DNA of 64,000 nt from Alcanivorax sp. DG881 (GTDB taxonomy: Bacteria; Pseudomonadota; Gammaproteobacteria; Pseudomonadales; Alcanivoracaceae): contig NZ_DS989915.1 in NCBI RefSeq assembly GCF_000155615.1, forward strand, positions 2,788,148 to 2,852,147, written 5' to 3'. The translations under genes were made by a program, and so were the position numbers. Under the pieces are notes generated by a model, which was not told where the DNA came from, did not search any database, and was given only the letters and a program-made list of their open reading frames with translations. Of this stretch, positions 37,657-46,011 are shown piece by piece (the first letter of the stretch is position 1; the number at the start of each line of letters is the position of its first letter).

Positions 37657-37740
37657 TGGGCTGCTTGCAAAATCAGGTAACAGTTCGCGTCGCCAAAGCG
37701 CCCAGCTCTGCGTTGGAAAAGTTTGAAATAAGCCCACTAG
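37653..37740. mobile_element. 88-bp inverted-repeat element holding two convergent stop codons
   Basis: CTAGTGGGCT (37653–37662) is perfectly inverted at 37731–37740, with looser similarity extending about 17 bp inward (TTGCAAA versus TTTCAAA). CTAG flanks both ends, as in the larger element at 36272. The TAG stop of the upstream gene and the TAG stop of cfa on the other strand both lie in the CTAG ends. Either a very small MITE or a transcript-end structure. Confidence 0.5.
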
Positions 37741-38909
37741 CGGGCGCCGGTATAGACCTCCTCGCGGCCGCCGGCATGGCTGAATACCCATTGCCAAAGC
37801 TGAATGTCCCGCGCCTGAAAGGCGCCGGCGCAGGCATTGAGATAATAGCGCCACATGCGATGGAAGCGTTGGTCGTAACGATCGGATAGCTGCGACCAGT
37901 GTGTGACGAAATGACGATCCCAGGCGCGCAGGGTGCGGGCATAGTCCGGGCCGAAATTATGCAGATCCTCACAGACAAACCAGTCCTCCGCGTTACGGGC
38001 AATCTGTGCGCAGGATGGCAGTTCACCATTGGGGAAGATGTATTTGTCGATCCAGGGATCGTGGCGGCTGGTGCTGGTGTTGGTGCCGATGGTATGCAGC
38101 AGCATCAGCCCCTGGCGATGCAGCAGGTGGGCGCAGGTTTCCATGAAGGTGGCGTAATTGCGGCGCCCCACATGCTCGAACATGCCCACGGACACCACCC
38201 GGTCAAAGCGACCTTGCAGCTTACGGTAATCCTCCAGGCGGATGTCGACGGGTAGAGACGCGCAGCGTTCCCGGGCCAGACTGGCCTGCTCCCGGGACAG
38301 GGTCACACCGACGCCGGAGATCCTGTAGTGCCGGCAGGCATACTCCAGCAGCCCGCCCCAGCCGCAGCCGATATCCAGCAGGGTCATGCCCGGTTTCAGA
38401 TTGAGCTTGCGGCAGATCAGCTCCAGCTTGGCTTCCTGGGCCTGTGCCAAGGTTTCGGCGTCGCGCCAGTAACCGCAGCTGTAACTCATGGTGGGGTCGA
38501 GCATGGCCTCGAACAGGTCGTTACCCAGGTCGTAATGCTGGCGGGCTACCCGGGTGGAGCGATGCAGGCTTTGTCGGTTGAACAACCAGTGCCCCAGCCA
38601 TTGCAGACCGCTCTGCAACGGCGAATGGCTGACCCTGTTGGCGCCATGGGTCAGCAGGCGATGGAAGAATTCATCCAGCGCATCGCAATCCCACCAAGCA
38701 TCCATGTAGGACTCGCCCAGACCCAGGGAGCGTTGCAGGGCGATACGGGTCAGGGTGCGGGGGTGGTGAATTTGCATGTCCCAGGGGCGGGAACCGTTGA
38801 TACGCACATCGGCGGCTTCCAGCACATCCCGGACCCGGCCGGTCAGGCCACGGTACACATGGGGGGCCGCTGATTGGTGGATTGACTGCGGACGTTGCAC
38901 GCTTGCCAT
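37737..38909 (-). CDS. cfa: Cyclopropane-fatty-acyl-phospholipid synthase
   Basis: 390 aa SAM-dependent enzyme that cyclopropanates unsaturated acyl chains of membrane phospholipids. N-terminal helical domain (to ~120), SAM-binding LLDIGCGWGG (177–186), and the CFA-type SVGMFEHVGRRNY segment and C-terminal WRYYLNACAGAFQARDIQLWQ. Length equals the E. coli family norm (~380). Convergent with the DUF457 gene and upstream of nothing obvious; the AraC regulator beyond its start is transcribed in the same direction. Confidence 0.95.
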   Translation of the reverse strand: MASVQRPQSIHQSAAPHVYRGLTGRVRDVLEAADVRINGSRPWDMQIHHPRTLTRIALQRSLGLGESYMDAWWDCDALDEFFHRLLTHGANRVSHSPLQSGLQWLGHWLFNRQSLHRSTRVARQHYDLGNDLFEAMLDPTMSYSCGYWRDAETLAQAQEAKLELICRKLNLKPGMTLLDIGCGWGGLLEYACRHYRISGVGVTLSREQASLARERCASLPVDIRLEDYRKLQGRFDRVVSVGMFEHVGRRNYATFMETCAHLLHRQGLMLLHTIGTNTSTSRHDPWIDKYIFPNGELPSCAQIARNAEDWFVCEDLHNFGPDYARTLRAWDRHFVTHWSQLSDRYDQRFHRMWRYYLNACAGAFQARDIQLWQWVFSHAGGREEVYTGAR

Positions 38910-39061
38910 CGGGTGCCTCCTTGCCAGTTTGCCGGTCTATGCAGGCGACTGCATGGCTGCCCATGGGAGTTATAGCATGGTCCTCGGTCATGAAAAGTCG
39001 ATGACCGCACAACGATTCCTATTGTCAAAGGTCCGCGCCCGCCTTTCAAGTCAGGGCTGAT

Positions 39062-40108
39062 TCAGGCCGGGTAAAGGCTACCCATGGTGGCGGCCAGCGC
39101 CCGCTGGCAGGCCGCCGGAGTCAGCCCAGACCAACGCTTGAAGGAGCGGCGGAAGTTGGTGCTGTCGGTGAAGTTCAGCTGCCTCGCCACCTGTTCAGTG
39201 CTGTAGCCATGAAACTGTAACCAGTGAATGGCCTGATGCAGGCGCGCCTGATCGAGCAGTTGCTGGTAATGGCAGCCCTGGTCGCGCAAGCGCCGCTTGA
39301 GGGTGGCCGGGCTGCACTGCAGCGGGTTGGCCAGCTGCTGCAAGGAAGGCGGGCTGGCCACGTTCTGCAGCAGCTGGCGATAAAGATACAACCGGAAACT
39401 GTCGCCGCCGGCCAGCGGGTCCAGCTGCGGCTGACATTGCTGTTTCGCTGCCCGCCAGGCAATGGTCGACGCGCCGGGCCAGGGGCTTTCCAGGTAGTGG
39501 CGCGGCAGGATCATGGCATCCAGCTGGCCATCAAAATAGAGGGTGTCGCCCAGATGCACCTGGTATTGCTCCGGATAGGATGGCCGGGCATGGCGGAACT
39601 GGAAGGCCCAGGGCAGCCGCTCACCGCTGAGCCAGCGCGTCACTGACGCCAGCCCGGCCATGGCGGCTTCCACCACAAAACGGTGCTCGCTGCCGTTGCC
39701 GCAACTGTCCAGCCAGTGCAGGCATAGGTGCTGGTCGGTGACCGTCAGGCGAGCCCCCAGCAGGGGGAACACCAGTTTGCTGAAACCGGTAAACACCTGC
39801 AGGGCATCGTGCAGGTTACCGGCATTGCCGAGCAGGGCGCTGATGGCGCCGTAATGCCCGGGGAACAAACGCTGGCCATAACGGAAGCTCAGCTCCGGGT
39901 CTGGCAACAGTCGTCGGGCATTGTGGATCAGCTGCAGCCAGCCGTGCGGACTGAGCCGGGCTTCACCGCTGAGAATCTGTTCCTGGAACAGGCCGGTGTG
40001 TCGCAACAGCCGGTTCAGGTCGATGCCTTGATCGTGAATCAGATCAATCAATACCGCTGGCTGATGATGCGCGGGGATGAAGGCCTGATCTGCCAGATAG
40101 CCGTTCAT
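39062..40108 (-). CDS. AraC family transcriptional regulator (ArgR/OruR type)
   Basis: 348 aa. N-terminal arabinose-binding-like domain of the type found in Pseudomonas AraC regulators (residues ~20–210) and a C-terminal AraC/XylS double helix-turn-helix (~245–345; LQCSPATLKRRLRDQGCHYQQLL and VARQLNFTDSTNFRRSFKRWSG). The ATG at 40108 overlaps the stop of the GGDEF gene by one base (TGATG), implying co-transcription. Target genes are not evident; cfa lies 152 bp further on in the same direction. Confidence 0.9.
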   Translation of the reverse strand: MNGYLADQAFIPAHHQPAVLIDLIHDQGIDLNRLLRHTGLFQEQILSGEARLSPHGWLQLIHNARRLLPDPELSFRYGQRLFPGHYGAISALLGNAGNLHDALQVFTGFSKLVFPLLGARLTVTDQHLCLHWLDSCGNGSEHRFVVEAAMAGLASVTRWLSGERLPWAFQFRHARPSYPEQYQVHLGDTLYFDGQLDAMILPRHYLESPWPGASTIAWRAAKQQCQPQLDPLAGGDSFRLYLYRQLLQNVASPPSLQQLANPLQCSPATLKRRLRDQGCHYQQLLDQARLHQAIHWLQFHGYSTEQVARQLNFTDSTNFRRSFKRWSGLTPAACQRALAATMGSLYPA

Positions 40109-41052
40109 CAGGCGACCCGGGGCTGACCCGAGCGGGATTGCAGCAGGCAACGATTGGCGCGCTCGATCAGGCTGTCCGCGCTGTCATGATGGGAGACTGC
40201 CAGGCCGGTGTGCACCGTTACCCTGTGGGTTTCGCCGCGTCGTGTCTTGAAGGCAAAGTGGTCGGCAGCCTGTTTCAGTTCCCGGCCCAGGTTCTCGGCA
40301 ATCAGGCGTTCGGTGGCGGGCAGGACGACGGCAAAACGGTCGCCAGCATAGCGACACAGCAGATCCTTCTGGCGCAGGTTCAGTACCAGCAACTCGCTCA
40401 GTTCACGCAACAGCCGGTCGCCGTCGGCGCTGCCAAGCAGGCGGCGACTGTGATCGAAGCAGTCCAGGTCAATCATGATCAGCGAAACCGGCTGTTGCGT
40501 ATGCTGCAGCTCCAGCGCCAGTTGCTCACGCAGGTAACGGGCATCGCTGAGCGGGGTCAGTGCATCGAAACTGCGGTGTTCACGGAAAATGCGTTCGCGC
40601 TTGAGCAGCTGCCGGTTGATGGCCCGCTGTTCCCGGTGCCAGTGATAGATGCCCAGTGTCAGCAGGATCATGCCCAGCGGCATGGAGCCGGATTCCACCC
40701 AGTGGTCCCAGTGCACATGGGCGGGCAGCTGAATGAACTCGTCCAGCACGTCCTGCCAGTAGGAGAAAAAGATAAACGCCAGCCCACCACTGAGCAGCCG
40801 GGTGACCCAGCCGGCGGGGCGGCTGTTGAAGATAAAGAAGGTCCACATCAGCGACAGCAGGGCCGCCCCGCCTTCTCCGGCAATATCCAGCCAGGCAATG
40901 TCCGCCGCCGGTTTTAGCGCGCCGACCGCCAGGTTCAGTATCAGTATGCACAGGCCGGTCGCCACGATGGCTGCGATGGACCAGCGGTGCAGTGCTGTCA
41001 TGTTTCCCACGAATAACCTCCATTGTTTGCGCAGGGTATATCTCGTTGTCAT
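40108..41052 (-). CDS. GGDEF-like membrane protein with degenerate active site
   Basis: About 314 aa. Four to five N-terminal membrane segments (e.g. IAAIVATGLCILILNLAVG and GMILLTLGIYHW) followed by a GGDEF fold (SLIMIDLDCFDHSRRLLGSADGD, LCRYAGDRFAVVLP). The signature position reads A-G-D-R-F instead of G-G-D-E-F, and the GTP-binding Gly and catalytic Glu are both replaced, so cyclase activity is doubtful. The start may instead be at 41001 (MTALHRWS), which has GTGGGAAAC upstream. It is coupled to the AraC gene by a one-base overlap. Confidence 0.8.
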   Translation of the reverse strand: MTTRYTLRKQWRLFVGNMTALHRWSIAAIVATGLCILILNLAVGALKPAADIAWLDIAGEGGAALLSLMWTFFIFNSRPAGWVTRLLSGGLAFIFFSYWQDVLDEFIQLPAHVHWDHWVESGSMPLGMILLTLGIYHWHREQRAINRQLLKRERIFREHRSFDALTPLSDARYLREQLALELQHTQQPVSLIMIDLDCFDHSRRLLGSADGDRLLRELSELLVLNLRQKDLLCRYAGDRFAVVLPATERLIAENLGRELKQAADHFAFKTRRGETHRVTVHTGLAVSHHDSADSLIERANRCLLQSRSGQPRVA

Positions 41053-41406
41053 GTCAGGGTGATGACAGCTGCTCCAGGCGAGGGGGCGAGCCTGCCGTGA
41101 GCATCTTCCCGGCAAGAACCGCCACGCGATGGCAATGATCATGGCTCAGTGGCTTTTACACTTGAGGGGTCAAATCAGCTCACGGGTATGGCATTTCCGG
41201 CGTTGAAAAAACGCGGCGGCGGCCGGCGGGTCAGGGTTTTGCAGGTTTCCATGGATTCGGGGTGGGGTGCGATAGGATCACTCGTGACTCGGGATGTCCG
41301 TAAGTTATTGATTTGAAATGGCTGTAACGATAGCGCGTCACCGAACTGACATATTTCCCGCCTACGGTGCCCGGCACACGACATCACCGTTACAGGGGGA
41401 ATCTCC
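41053..41406. other. Intergenic region between the GGDEF protein and the TonB receptor
   Basis: 354 bp without a gene. It holds a candidate Pho box at 41335–41352 and a strong AGGGGG ribosome-binding site (41394–41400) for the receptor. An inverted pair around CGCCGGCCGCC-type GC runs is present near 41210–41235. No terminator or riboswitch was recognised. Confidence 0.5.
41322..41352 (+). promoter_or_regulatory. Candidate PhoB box before the phytase-locus TonB receptor
   Basis: CTGTAAC at 41322–41328, then GCGTCAC-CGAA-CTGACAT at 41335–41352 in the 7-N4-7 layout of PhoB direct repeats (consensus CTGTCAT). The second repeat matches 6 of 7, the first 4 of 7. A -10-like TACGGT lies ten bases downstream. 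Support comes mainly from the better site before exbB and from gene content. Confidence 0.4.
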
Positions 41407-43887
41407 GTGGCTACACCCACTTTCCGATATCGCACGCTGGCGTTGGCCATCGGCCTGCTGTGCGGTTCCGTTCAGGCAGAAGAGGCGCAGACCGTACAGG
41501 GCAGCACCGAACACGTTACCGTGATTGGCCAGGCCGCCAGTCTCGACAAGTCACTGAAGGAAAAGCGCCGTTCCGACAGTATTTCCGATGTGGTCTCCGC
41601 CGATGGCGTGGCCCAGTTGCCGGATGCCAACGCCGCTGAGGCGCTGCAGCGTATGCCGGGGGTGACCGTCGAGCGGGATCAGGGGGAAGGGCGTTATGTC
41701 ACCGTGCGTGGCCTGGGCGCCGGTCTGAACGCGGTGTCCATCAACGGCTCCCTGCTGCCGTCTCCGGAAGGGGACACTCGCGCCGTGGCCATGGATGTGC
41801 TGCCGTCCGAACTGATCCAGTCCATGTCGGTGGTTAAGACCCTGACCCCGGACATGGATGCCAATTCCCTGGGCGGCACCATCGAAGTGCGCAGCCTGTC
41901 CGCGTTCGATCATGACGGCCCGTTCAATACTTTCTCAGCCAGTGGTAGCCATGACGACAACACCGGAGAGATCAGTCCGAAACTATCCGGGGCCCTGTCA
42001 CGAAAATTCAGCCTGGGTGACGGCACTGACAACTTTGGCGTGGCGCTGGCGGCCAGCTGGGAAGATCGGGATTTCGGTTCCGACAATGTGGAAACCGATG
42101 GCGGCTGGGACGACATCCGCGCCGGCACTCTGGAAGAAGTGCTGATGCGCAAGGCAGAGCTGAACCGCAAGCGTCAGGCGCTGGGCCTGAACTTCGACTT
42201 CAAGCCGGATGACATGACCTCCTTCTATCTGCGGACGCTTTATTCCAGCTTCGAAGACACGGAAAACGGCAACAATTCCCTGGTCGCCTTCGACCCGGTT
42301 GTCGGTGTGGGCGAAGACGGCATGGGCGAGGCGGAACTGGAATTCAAGAACCGCACCGAAACCCAGGAAATTCACTCCGTGGTACTGGGTGGCGAAAAAC
42401 TGCTGGAGACCTGGACCCTCAACGGCCAGATCGGCTACAGCCATGCCTTTCAGGATACGCCCAACGAGGTGGAAGCCCTGTTCGTCGGTGGCCCTTTCAA
42501 TGGCGCCTTCCACGACACCCGCAAGCCGATCCCGGCCATGGAGGCGGCGTACTACGATGCCAGCTCCTACGAAATGGACGAGCTGAAGCGCGAAGATCAA
42601 CTGACCACGGATACCGAGGTCAATCTCAAGCTCGACTTCGCTCGTGACTACGTTCTGTCCGGTCATCCGTCACAACTCAAGTTCGGTACCAAGCTGAGCC
42701 GCCGCGAGAAAGACAATGATGTGGAGGTGGTGGAGTTCGATACCGGGGATCTGGCCAGCACCAGCCTGGAAGATTACCAGACCGAAGTGGATTACGGCCT
42801 GGCGCCGTTCGGCCCCGGCGCCAGCAACAGTGCGATCCGGGGAGCCCTGGCAGGCCTCAACGGCGAACGCAACGAGGTCGATTCCCGCCTGGAAGATTTT
42901 GAAATGCGCGAGGACGTGAATGCGCTTTACGTGATGAACAGTATCGATATCGGCGACTGGCACCTGTTGGCAGGTTTGCGCTACGAAGGCACGTCCTTCG
43001 AGGCCGACGGGGTGCGCTACGACGATGCCAGCGGCGAGTGGAGCCCCAACCGCAGCGACAAGCAGGACGACCATGTGCTGCCCGGGCTGCACGCCAACTA
43101 CCGGCTGGACAGCGATACCCTGGTGCGTGCGGCGTTCACCCAAAGTGTGGTGCGGCCTTCCTTCGAGCAACTGGCGCCCTATGTCTATCTTGAAGACGAT
43201 GGCGGCGACCTGAAGGCGGAGTTTGGCAACCCGGAACTGGACCCGTTGAAATCCAGCAACCTGGATCTGGGCATCGAGCGTTATGTGGGCCGTGTCGGCC
43301 TGATGTCCGCCTATGTGTTCTACAAGGACATCAAGAACTACACCTATGCTACCGACCTGTCCGGCACCGGAGACTGGGCCGCCTATGACGAAGCTGCCAC
43401 CTTTGCCAATGGCGACGAGGCCAGCATCTATGGTCTGGAACTGGCTTTCTCCCGCAAGTTTGGGCACTTCCTCACCGGCGCCAACCTGACCCTGAGTGAC
43501 TCCGAAGCCAAGGTCGACGGCTATGACGGTGGCAACTACCTGAGCCGCGACATCGAGCTGCCATTGCACTCCGAGACGGTGGCTAATCTGACTGTCGGCT
43601 GGGAGAACGAGCGTGTCAGCCTGCGCCTGGCGGGGAACTACAAATCCGGTTACCTGGAAGAGATCAGCTCGCTGGATGCGCCGCAGGAAGATCGCTACGT
43701 CGATGACTCCCTGTATCTGGACTTCAGCGCCAGGTACTACATGACCGACCAGCTGCAAGTGAACGTCGAGGCCCTCAACCTCACCGACGAGGTCTACTAC
43801 GCCTACATCGGCAAAGAGCGGTTCAACGCGCAATACGAAGAGTATGGCCCGACCTACAAGCTGGGCCTGACCTGGACCGGACTCTGA
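41407..43887 (+). CDS. TonB-dependent receptor of the phytase/phosphatase locus
   Basis: 826 aa outer-membrane receptor of the TIGR01782 class, which imports large substrates such as glycans, not typical siderophores. Signal peptide 1–24 (GSVQA|EE), a plug domain with DANAAEALQRMPGVTVERDQ and RYVTVRGLG, and a barrel ending in YKLGLTWTGL. GTG could be considered, but GTG at 41407 with AGGGGGAATCTCC upstream is itself the assigned start. It is followed 87 bp later by a phytase lipoprotein and then by ExbB–ExbD–TonB, so its ligand is probably phytate, a breakdown product, or another phosphoester. Confidence 0.88.
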   Translation: MATPTFRYRTLALAIGLLCGSVQAEEAQTVQGSTEHVTVIGQAASLDKSLKEKRRSDSISDVVSADGVAQLPDANAAEALQRMPGVTVERDQGEGRYVTVRGLGAGLNAVSINGSLLPSPEGDTRAVAMDVLPSELIQSMSVVKTLTPDMDANSLGGTIEVRSLSAFDHDGPFNTFSASGSHDDNTGEISPKLSGALSRKFSLGDGTDNFGVALAASWEDRDFGSDNVETDGGWDDIRAGTLEEVLMRKAELNRKRQALGLNFDFKPDDMTSFYLRTLYSSFEDTENGNNSLVAFDPVVGVGEDGMGEAELEFKNRTETQEIHSVVLGGEKLLETWTLNGQIGYSHAFQDTPNEVEALFVGGPFNGAFHDTRKPIPAMEAAYYDASSYEMDELKREDQLTTDTEVNLKLDFARDYVLSGHPSQLKFGTKLSRREKDNDVEVVEFDTGDLASTSLEDYQTEVDYGLAPFGPGASNSAIRGALAGLNGERNEVDSRLEDFEMREDVNALYVMNSIDIGDWHLLAGLRYEGTSFEADGVRYDDASGEWSPNRSDKQDDHVLPGLHANYRLDSDTLVRAAFTQSVVRPSFEQLAPYVYLEDDGGDLKAEFGNPELDPLKSSNLDLGIERYVGRVGLMSAYVFYKDIKNYTYATDLSGTGDWAAYDEAATFANGDEASIYGLELAFSRKFGHFLTGANLTLSDSEAKVDGYDGGNYLSRDIELPLHSETVANLTVGWENERVSLRLAGNYKSGYLEEISSLDAPQEDRYVDDSLYLDFSARYYMTDQLQVNVEALNLTDEVYYAYIGKERFNAQYEEYGPTYKLGLTWTGL

Positions 43888-43912
43888 TCGGATAGCGAAT
43901 TTTCAGGCACCT

Positions 43913-43950
43913 CTTCCCGCACACGAGAAGGGCGGGAAGGGGCGTTTTTT
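43913..43950 (+). terminator. Terminator-like hairpin between receptor and phytase
   Basis: CTTCCCGC (43913–43920) pairs with GCGGGAAG (43932–43939), followed five bases later by TTTTTT (43945–43950). It could partially end the receptor transcript so that the phytase is made at a different level. Confidence 0.55.
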
Positions 43951-43974
43951 AACCTTGTTTTGAGAGAGTTTTCT

Positions 43975-45930
43975 ATGTCGATGCTCAAGCCGCATGTTTG
44001 CTGTGCCGCCTTGTTGATGCTGGCCGTGTTGCCCCTGTCGGGCTGCGGCGATAAGGCGGAACAATCCGCCCAGAAGAAAAACCACGCGCAAAGCGATGTG
44101 CTGATCGAACCTGTGACGCTGGAGGAAAACATCACCGCGGAGGCGGCCCAGTGGTTGCCATCCCTGTCGTTCCTGCCCACCGCCGAAATGCTGGTTAGCG
44201 ATGAAATGAACGGGCTGTTCCTGCTGGACGATAACGGCAAGACGCTGGCGCACCTGCCCGGCGGGTTCGGTGCGCTGGATCATCGCAGTGACGAGCAGGG
44301 GCTGCTGGTGGCGCTGGTGGATGAAAATCGTCAACAGGCCCTGCTGGCTCGCCTGAACGGCGACAACCTTAATTGGGAAAAGCGCCATCTGCCGCAGCCT
44401 GATTTCAAGATAGACGGGCTCTGTCTGCACCGCGATGCCCGCCACAATGACTTCTTGTTCGTGGTGGGCGAGGAAGGTCTGGGTGAGCAATGGCTGGTGG
44501 CCGAAAATGGCCGGATTCTCAAGACGCCCAACAAGGTTCGCAACCTGAGCCTGCCGCCGCAAAGTGAATATTGTCAGGTGGACGATGGCGTTGAGCGTCT
44601 CTATGTGAACGAGGAAAGCGTCGGGCTGTGGGCCTACCCGGCGCACCCGGAAGCGGACCTCAGCCGCGAACCGGTCAGTATCAAGGCGCCCTTCGGGGAC
44701 ATTGAGGGCGCAGCCGCCGCCATGGCGTTGTTGCCGGGCAGCGCTGTGCTGGCGCTGGATCCGAAAGCCGCCCGTCTGCATCGCTATTCGTACCGCGAGT
44801 CGGGCTGGCAGGCGCAGTCACCGCTGTCTCTGGCGGCGCTGGACGAACCGGAGCGGCTGGATGTGCGTCGCCAGGGTGACACGCTGGAATTGTTGATCCG
44901 TGACGATGCCGGTTTGTCCCGGGCCACGCTGGACTGGCAGCCGGACAGCCTGGATGCCCCTGCCGTGTTGCCGCAGTTGTCGGCCGCGGTCCAAACCGAT
45001 CCGGTGCCCAGCCTGGGCGATGCCGCCGATGACCCGGCCATCTGGGTTCACCCGCAAGATCCCGGCAAGAGCCGGGTACTGGGCACCGACAAGCAGGGCG
45101 GTCTGGGCAGCTATGACCTGACCGGAAAACAGGTGCAATACCTGCCAGCGGGCCGCATGAACAATGTGGATGTGCGCAGCGGTTTTGCCCTGGGCGAGCG
45201 CACGGTGGATCTGGCAGCGGCCTCGAACCGGGATCGCAATAGCATCCAGTATTTCGCCATTGACCGTGACAGCGGCGAGCTCACCGATCTTGGCGATAGT
45301 GCCACGCCGATGACGGAAATCTACGGTTTCTGCATGGCGAAGCAGGGAGAGGAAATTTATGCCATTGCCAACGACAAGGACGGCACCTTCATCCAGTACC
45401 GCCTGAGTGCCCCGCAGGGCGAGATGCAGGCCGAAGAGGTACGCCGCTTCAAGGTGGACAGCCAGCCGGAAGGCTGTGTGGCTGACGATGCCGCCGGGCG
45501 CTTGTTCGTGGGCGAGGAAAACGCGGCGGTGTGGGCCTTGCCCCTGAACCCTGCCGAGGACACCACACTGACGGAAGTCATCACGGTGGAAGCGCCGTTG
45601 ATCGAAGCGGATATCGAAGGTATTGCGATCTGGCGTCGCGGTGAGCGGAGCTATCTGGTGATTTCCAGCCAGGGCAACAATTCCTATGTGGTCACCGACG
45701 CCACACCGCCCTACACGGTGCGGGGCGCTTTCCGTATCGGCCTCAACGCGCAGCGCGGCATTGATGGCGCTTCGGAAACCGATGGCCTGGAAGTGAGTGC
45801 TGCCAATCTCGGTGGTGCCTATGCAGAGGGGTTGCTGGTGGTGCAGGACGGCCGCAAGCGCATGCCCGAAGGCAACCAGAACTACAAGTACGTGCCGTGG
45901 GGCGCGGTGCAAGAGGCGTTAGGCCTCTAA
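43975..45930 (+). CDS. Beta-propeller phytase, dual-domain lipoprotein
   Basis: 651 aa. Lipoprotein signal with lipobox LSGC, acylated Cys24, so anchored in the envelope. The C-terminal propeller (~345–650) has the beta-propeller phytase core: DDPAIWVHPQDPGKS (from Asp352), TDKQGGLGSYDLTGKQ and GRMNNVDVR (393–401), which hold calcium- and phosphate-binding residues. The N-terminal propeller (~45–330) has a related LFLLDDNGKTLAHLPGG but GGFGALDHR in place of GRMNNVDVR, so it is probably non-catalytic. Enzymes of this class release phosphate from myo-inositol hexakisphosphate. ATG at 43975 has GAGAG upstream. Confidence 0.9.
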   Translation: MSMLKPHVCCAALLMLAVLPLSGCGDKAEQSAQKKNHAQSDVLIEPVTLEENITAEAAQWLPSLSFLPTAEMLVSDEMNGLFLLDDNGKTLAHLPGGFGALDHRSDEQGLLVALVDENRQQALLARLNGDNLNWEKRHLPQPDFKIDGLCLHRDARHNDFLFVVGEEGLGEQWLVAENGRILKTPNKVRNLSLPPQSEYCQVDDGVERLYVNEESVGLWAYPAHPEADLSREPVSIKAPFGDIEGAAAAMALLPGSAVLALDPKAARLHRYSYRESGWQAQSPLSLAALDEPERLDVRRQGDTLELLIRDDAGLSRATLDWQPDSLDAPAVLPQLSAAVQTDPVPSLGDAADDPAIWVHPQDPGKSRVLGTDKQGGLGSYDLTGKQVQYLPAGRMNNVDVRSGFALGERTVDLAAASNRDRNSIQYFAIDRDSGELTDLGDSATPMTEIYGFCMAKQGEEIYAIANDKDGTFIQYRLSAPQGEMQAEEVRRFKVDSQPEGCVADDAAGRLFVGEENAAVWALPLNPAEDTTLTEVITVEAPLIEADIEGIAIWRRGERSYLVISSQGNNSYVVTDATPPYTVRGAFRIGLNAQRGIDGASETDGLEVSAANLGGAYAEGLLVVQDGRKRMPEGNQNYKYVPWGAVQEALGL

Positions 45931-45931
45931 G

Positions 45932-45947
45932 CGTCGGAGCTCCGACG
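45932..45947. repeat. Perfect 16-bp palindrome between phytase and exbB
   Basis: CGTCGGAGCTCCGACG begins one base past the phytase stop codon and is followed by a related GTCAGAGGTCCGA word. No T-run follows. It lies 22 bp before the exbB Pho box. Confidence 0.5.
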
Positions 45948-45969
45948 TCAGAGGTCCGATCGCGCAAGC

Positions 45970-45987
45970 ATGACATTTTTCTGACAT
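45970..45987 (+). promoter_or_regulatory. PhoB box before exbB
   Basis: ATGACAT-TTTT-CTGACAT, two near-identical 7-bp direct repeats with a 4-bp AT-rich spacer, the exact PhoB geometry. The repeats match CTGTCAT at 5 and 6 of 7 positions. GATACA (45995–46000) lies about ten bases downstream as a possible -10. It would place exbB–exbD–tonB (and perhaps phoX) under phosphate-starvation control. Confidence 0.6.
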
Positions 45988-46011
45988 GGCAGTTTGATAC
46001 AGGTATTCGAT

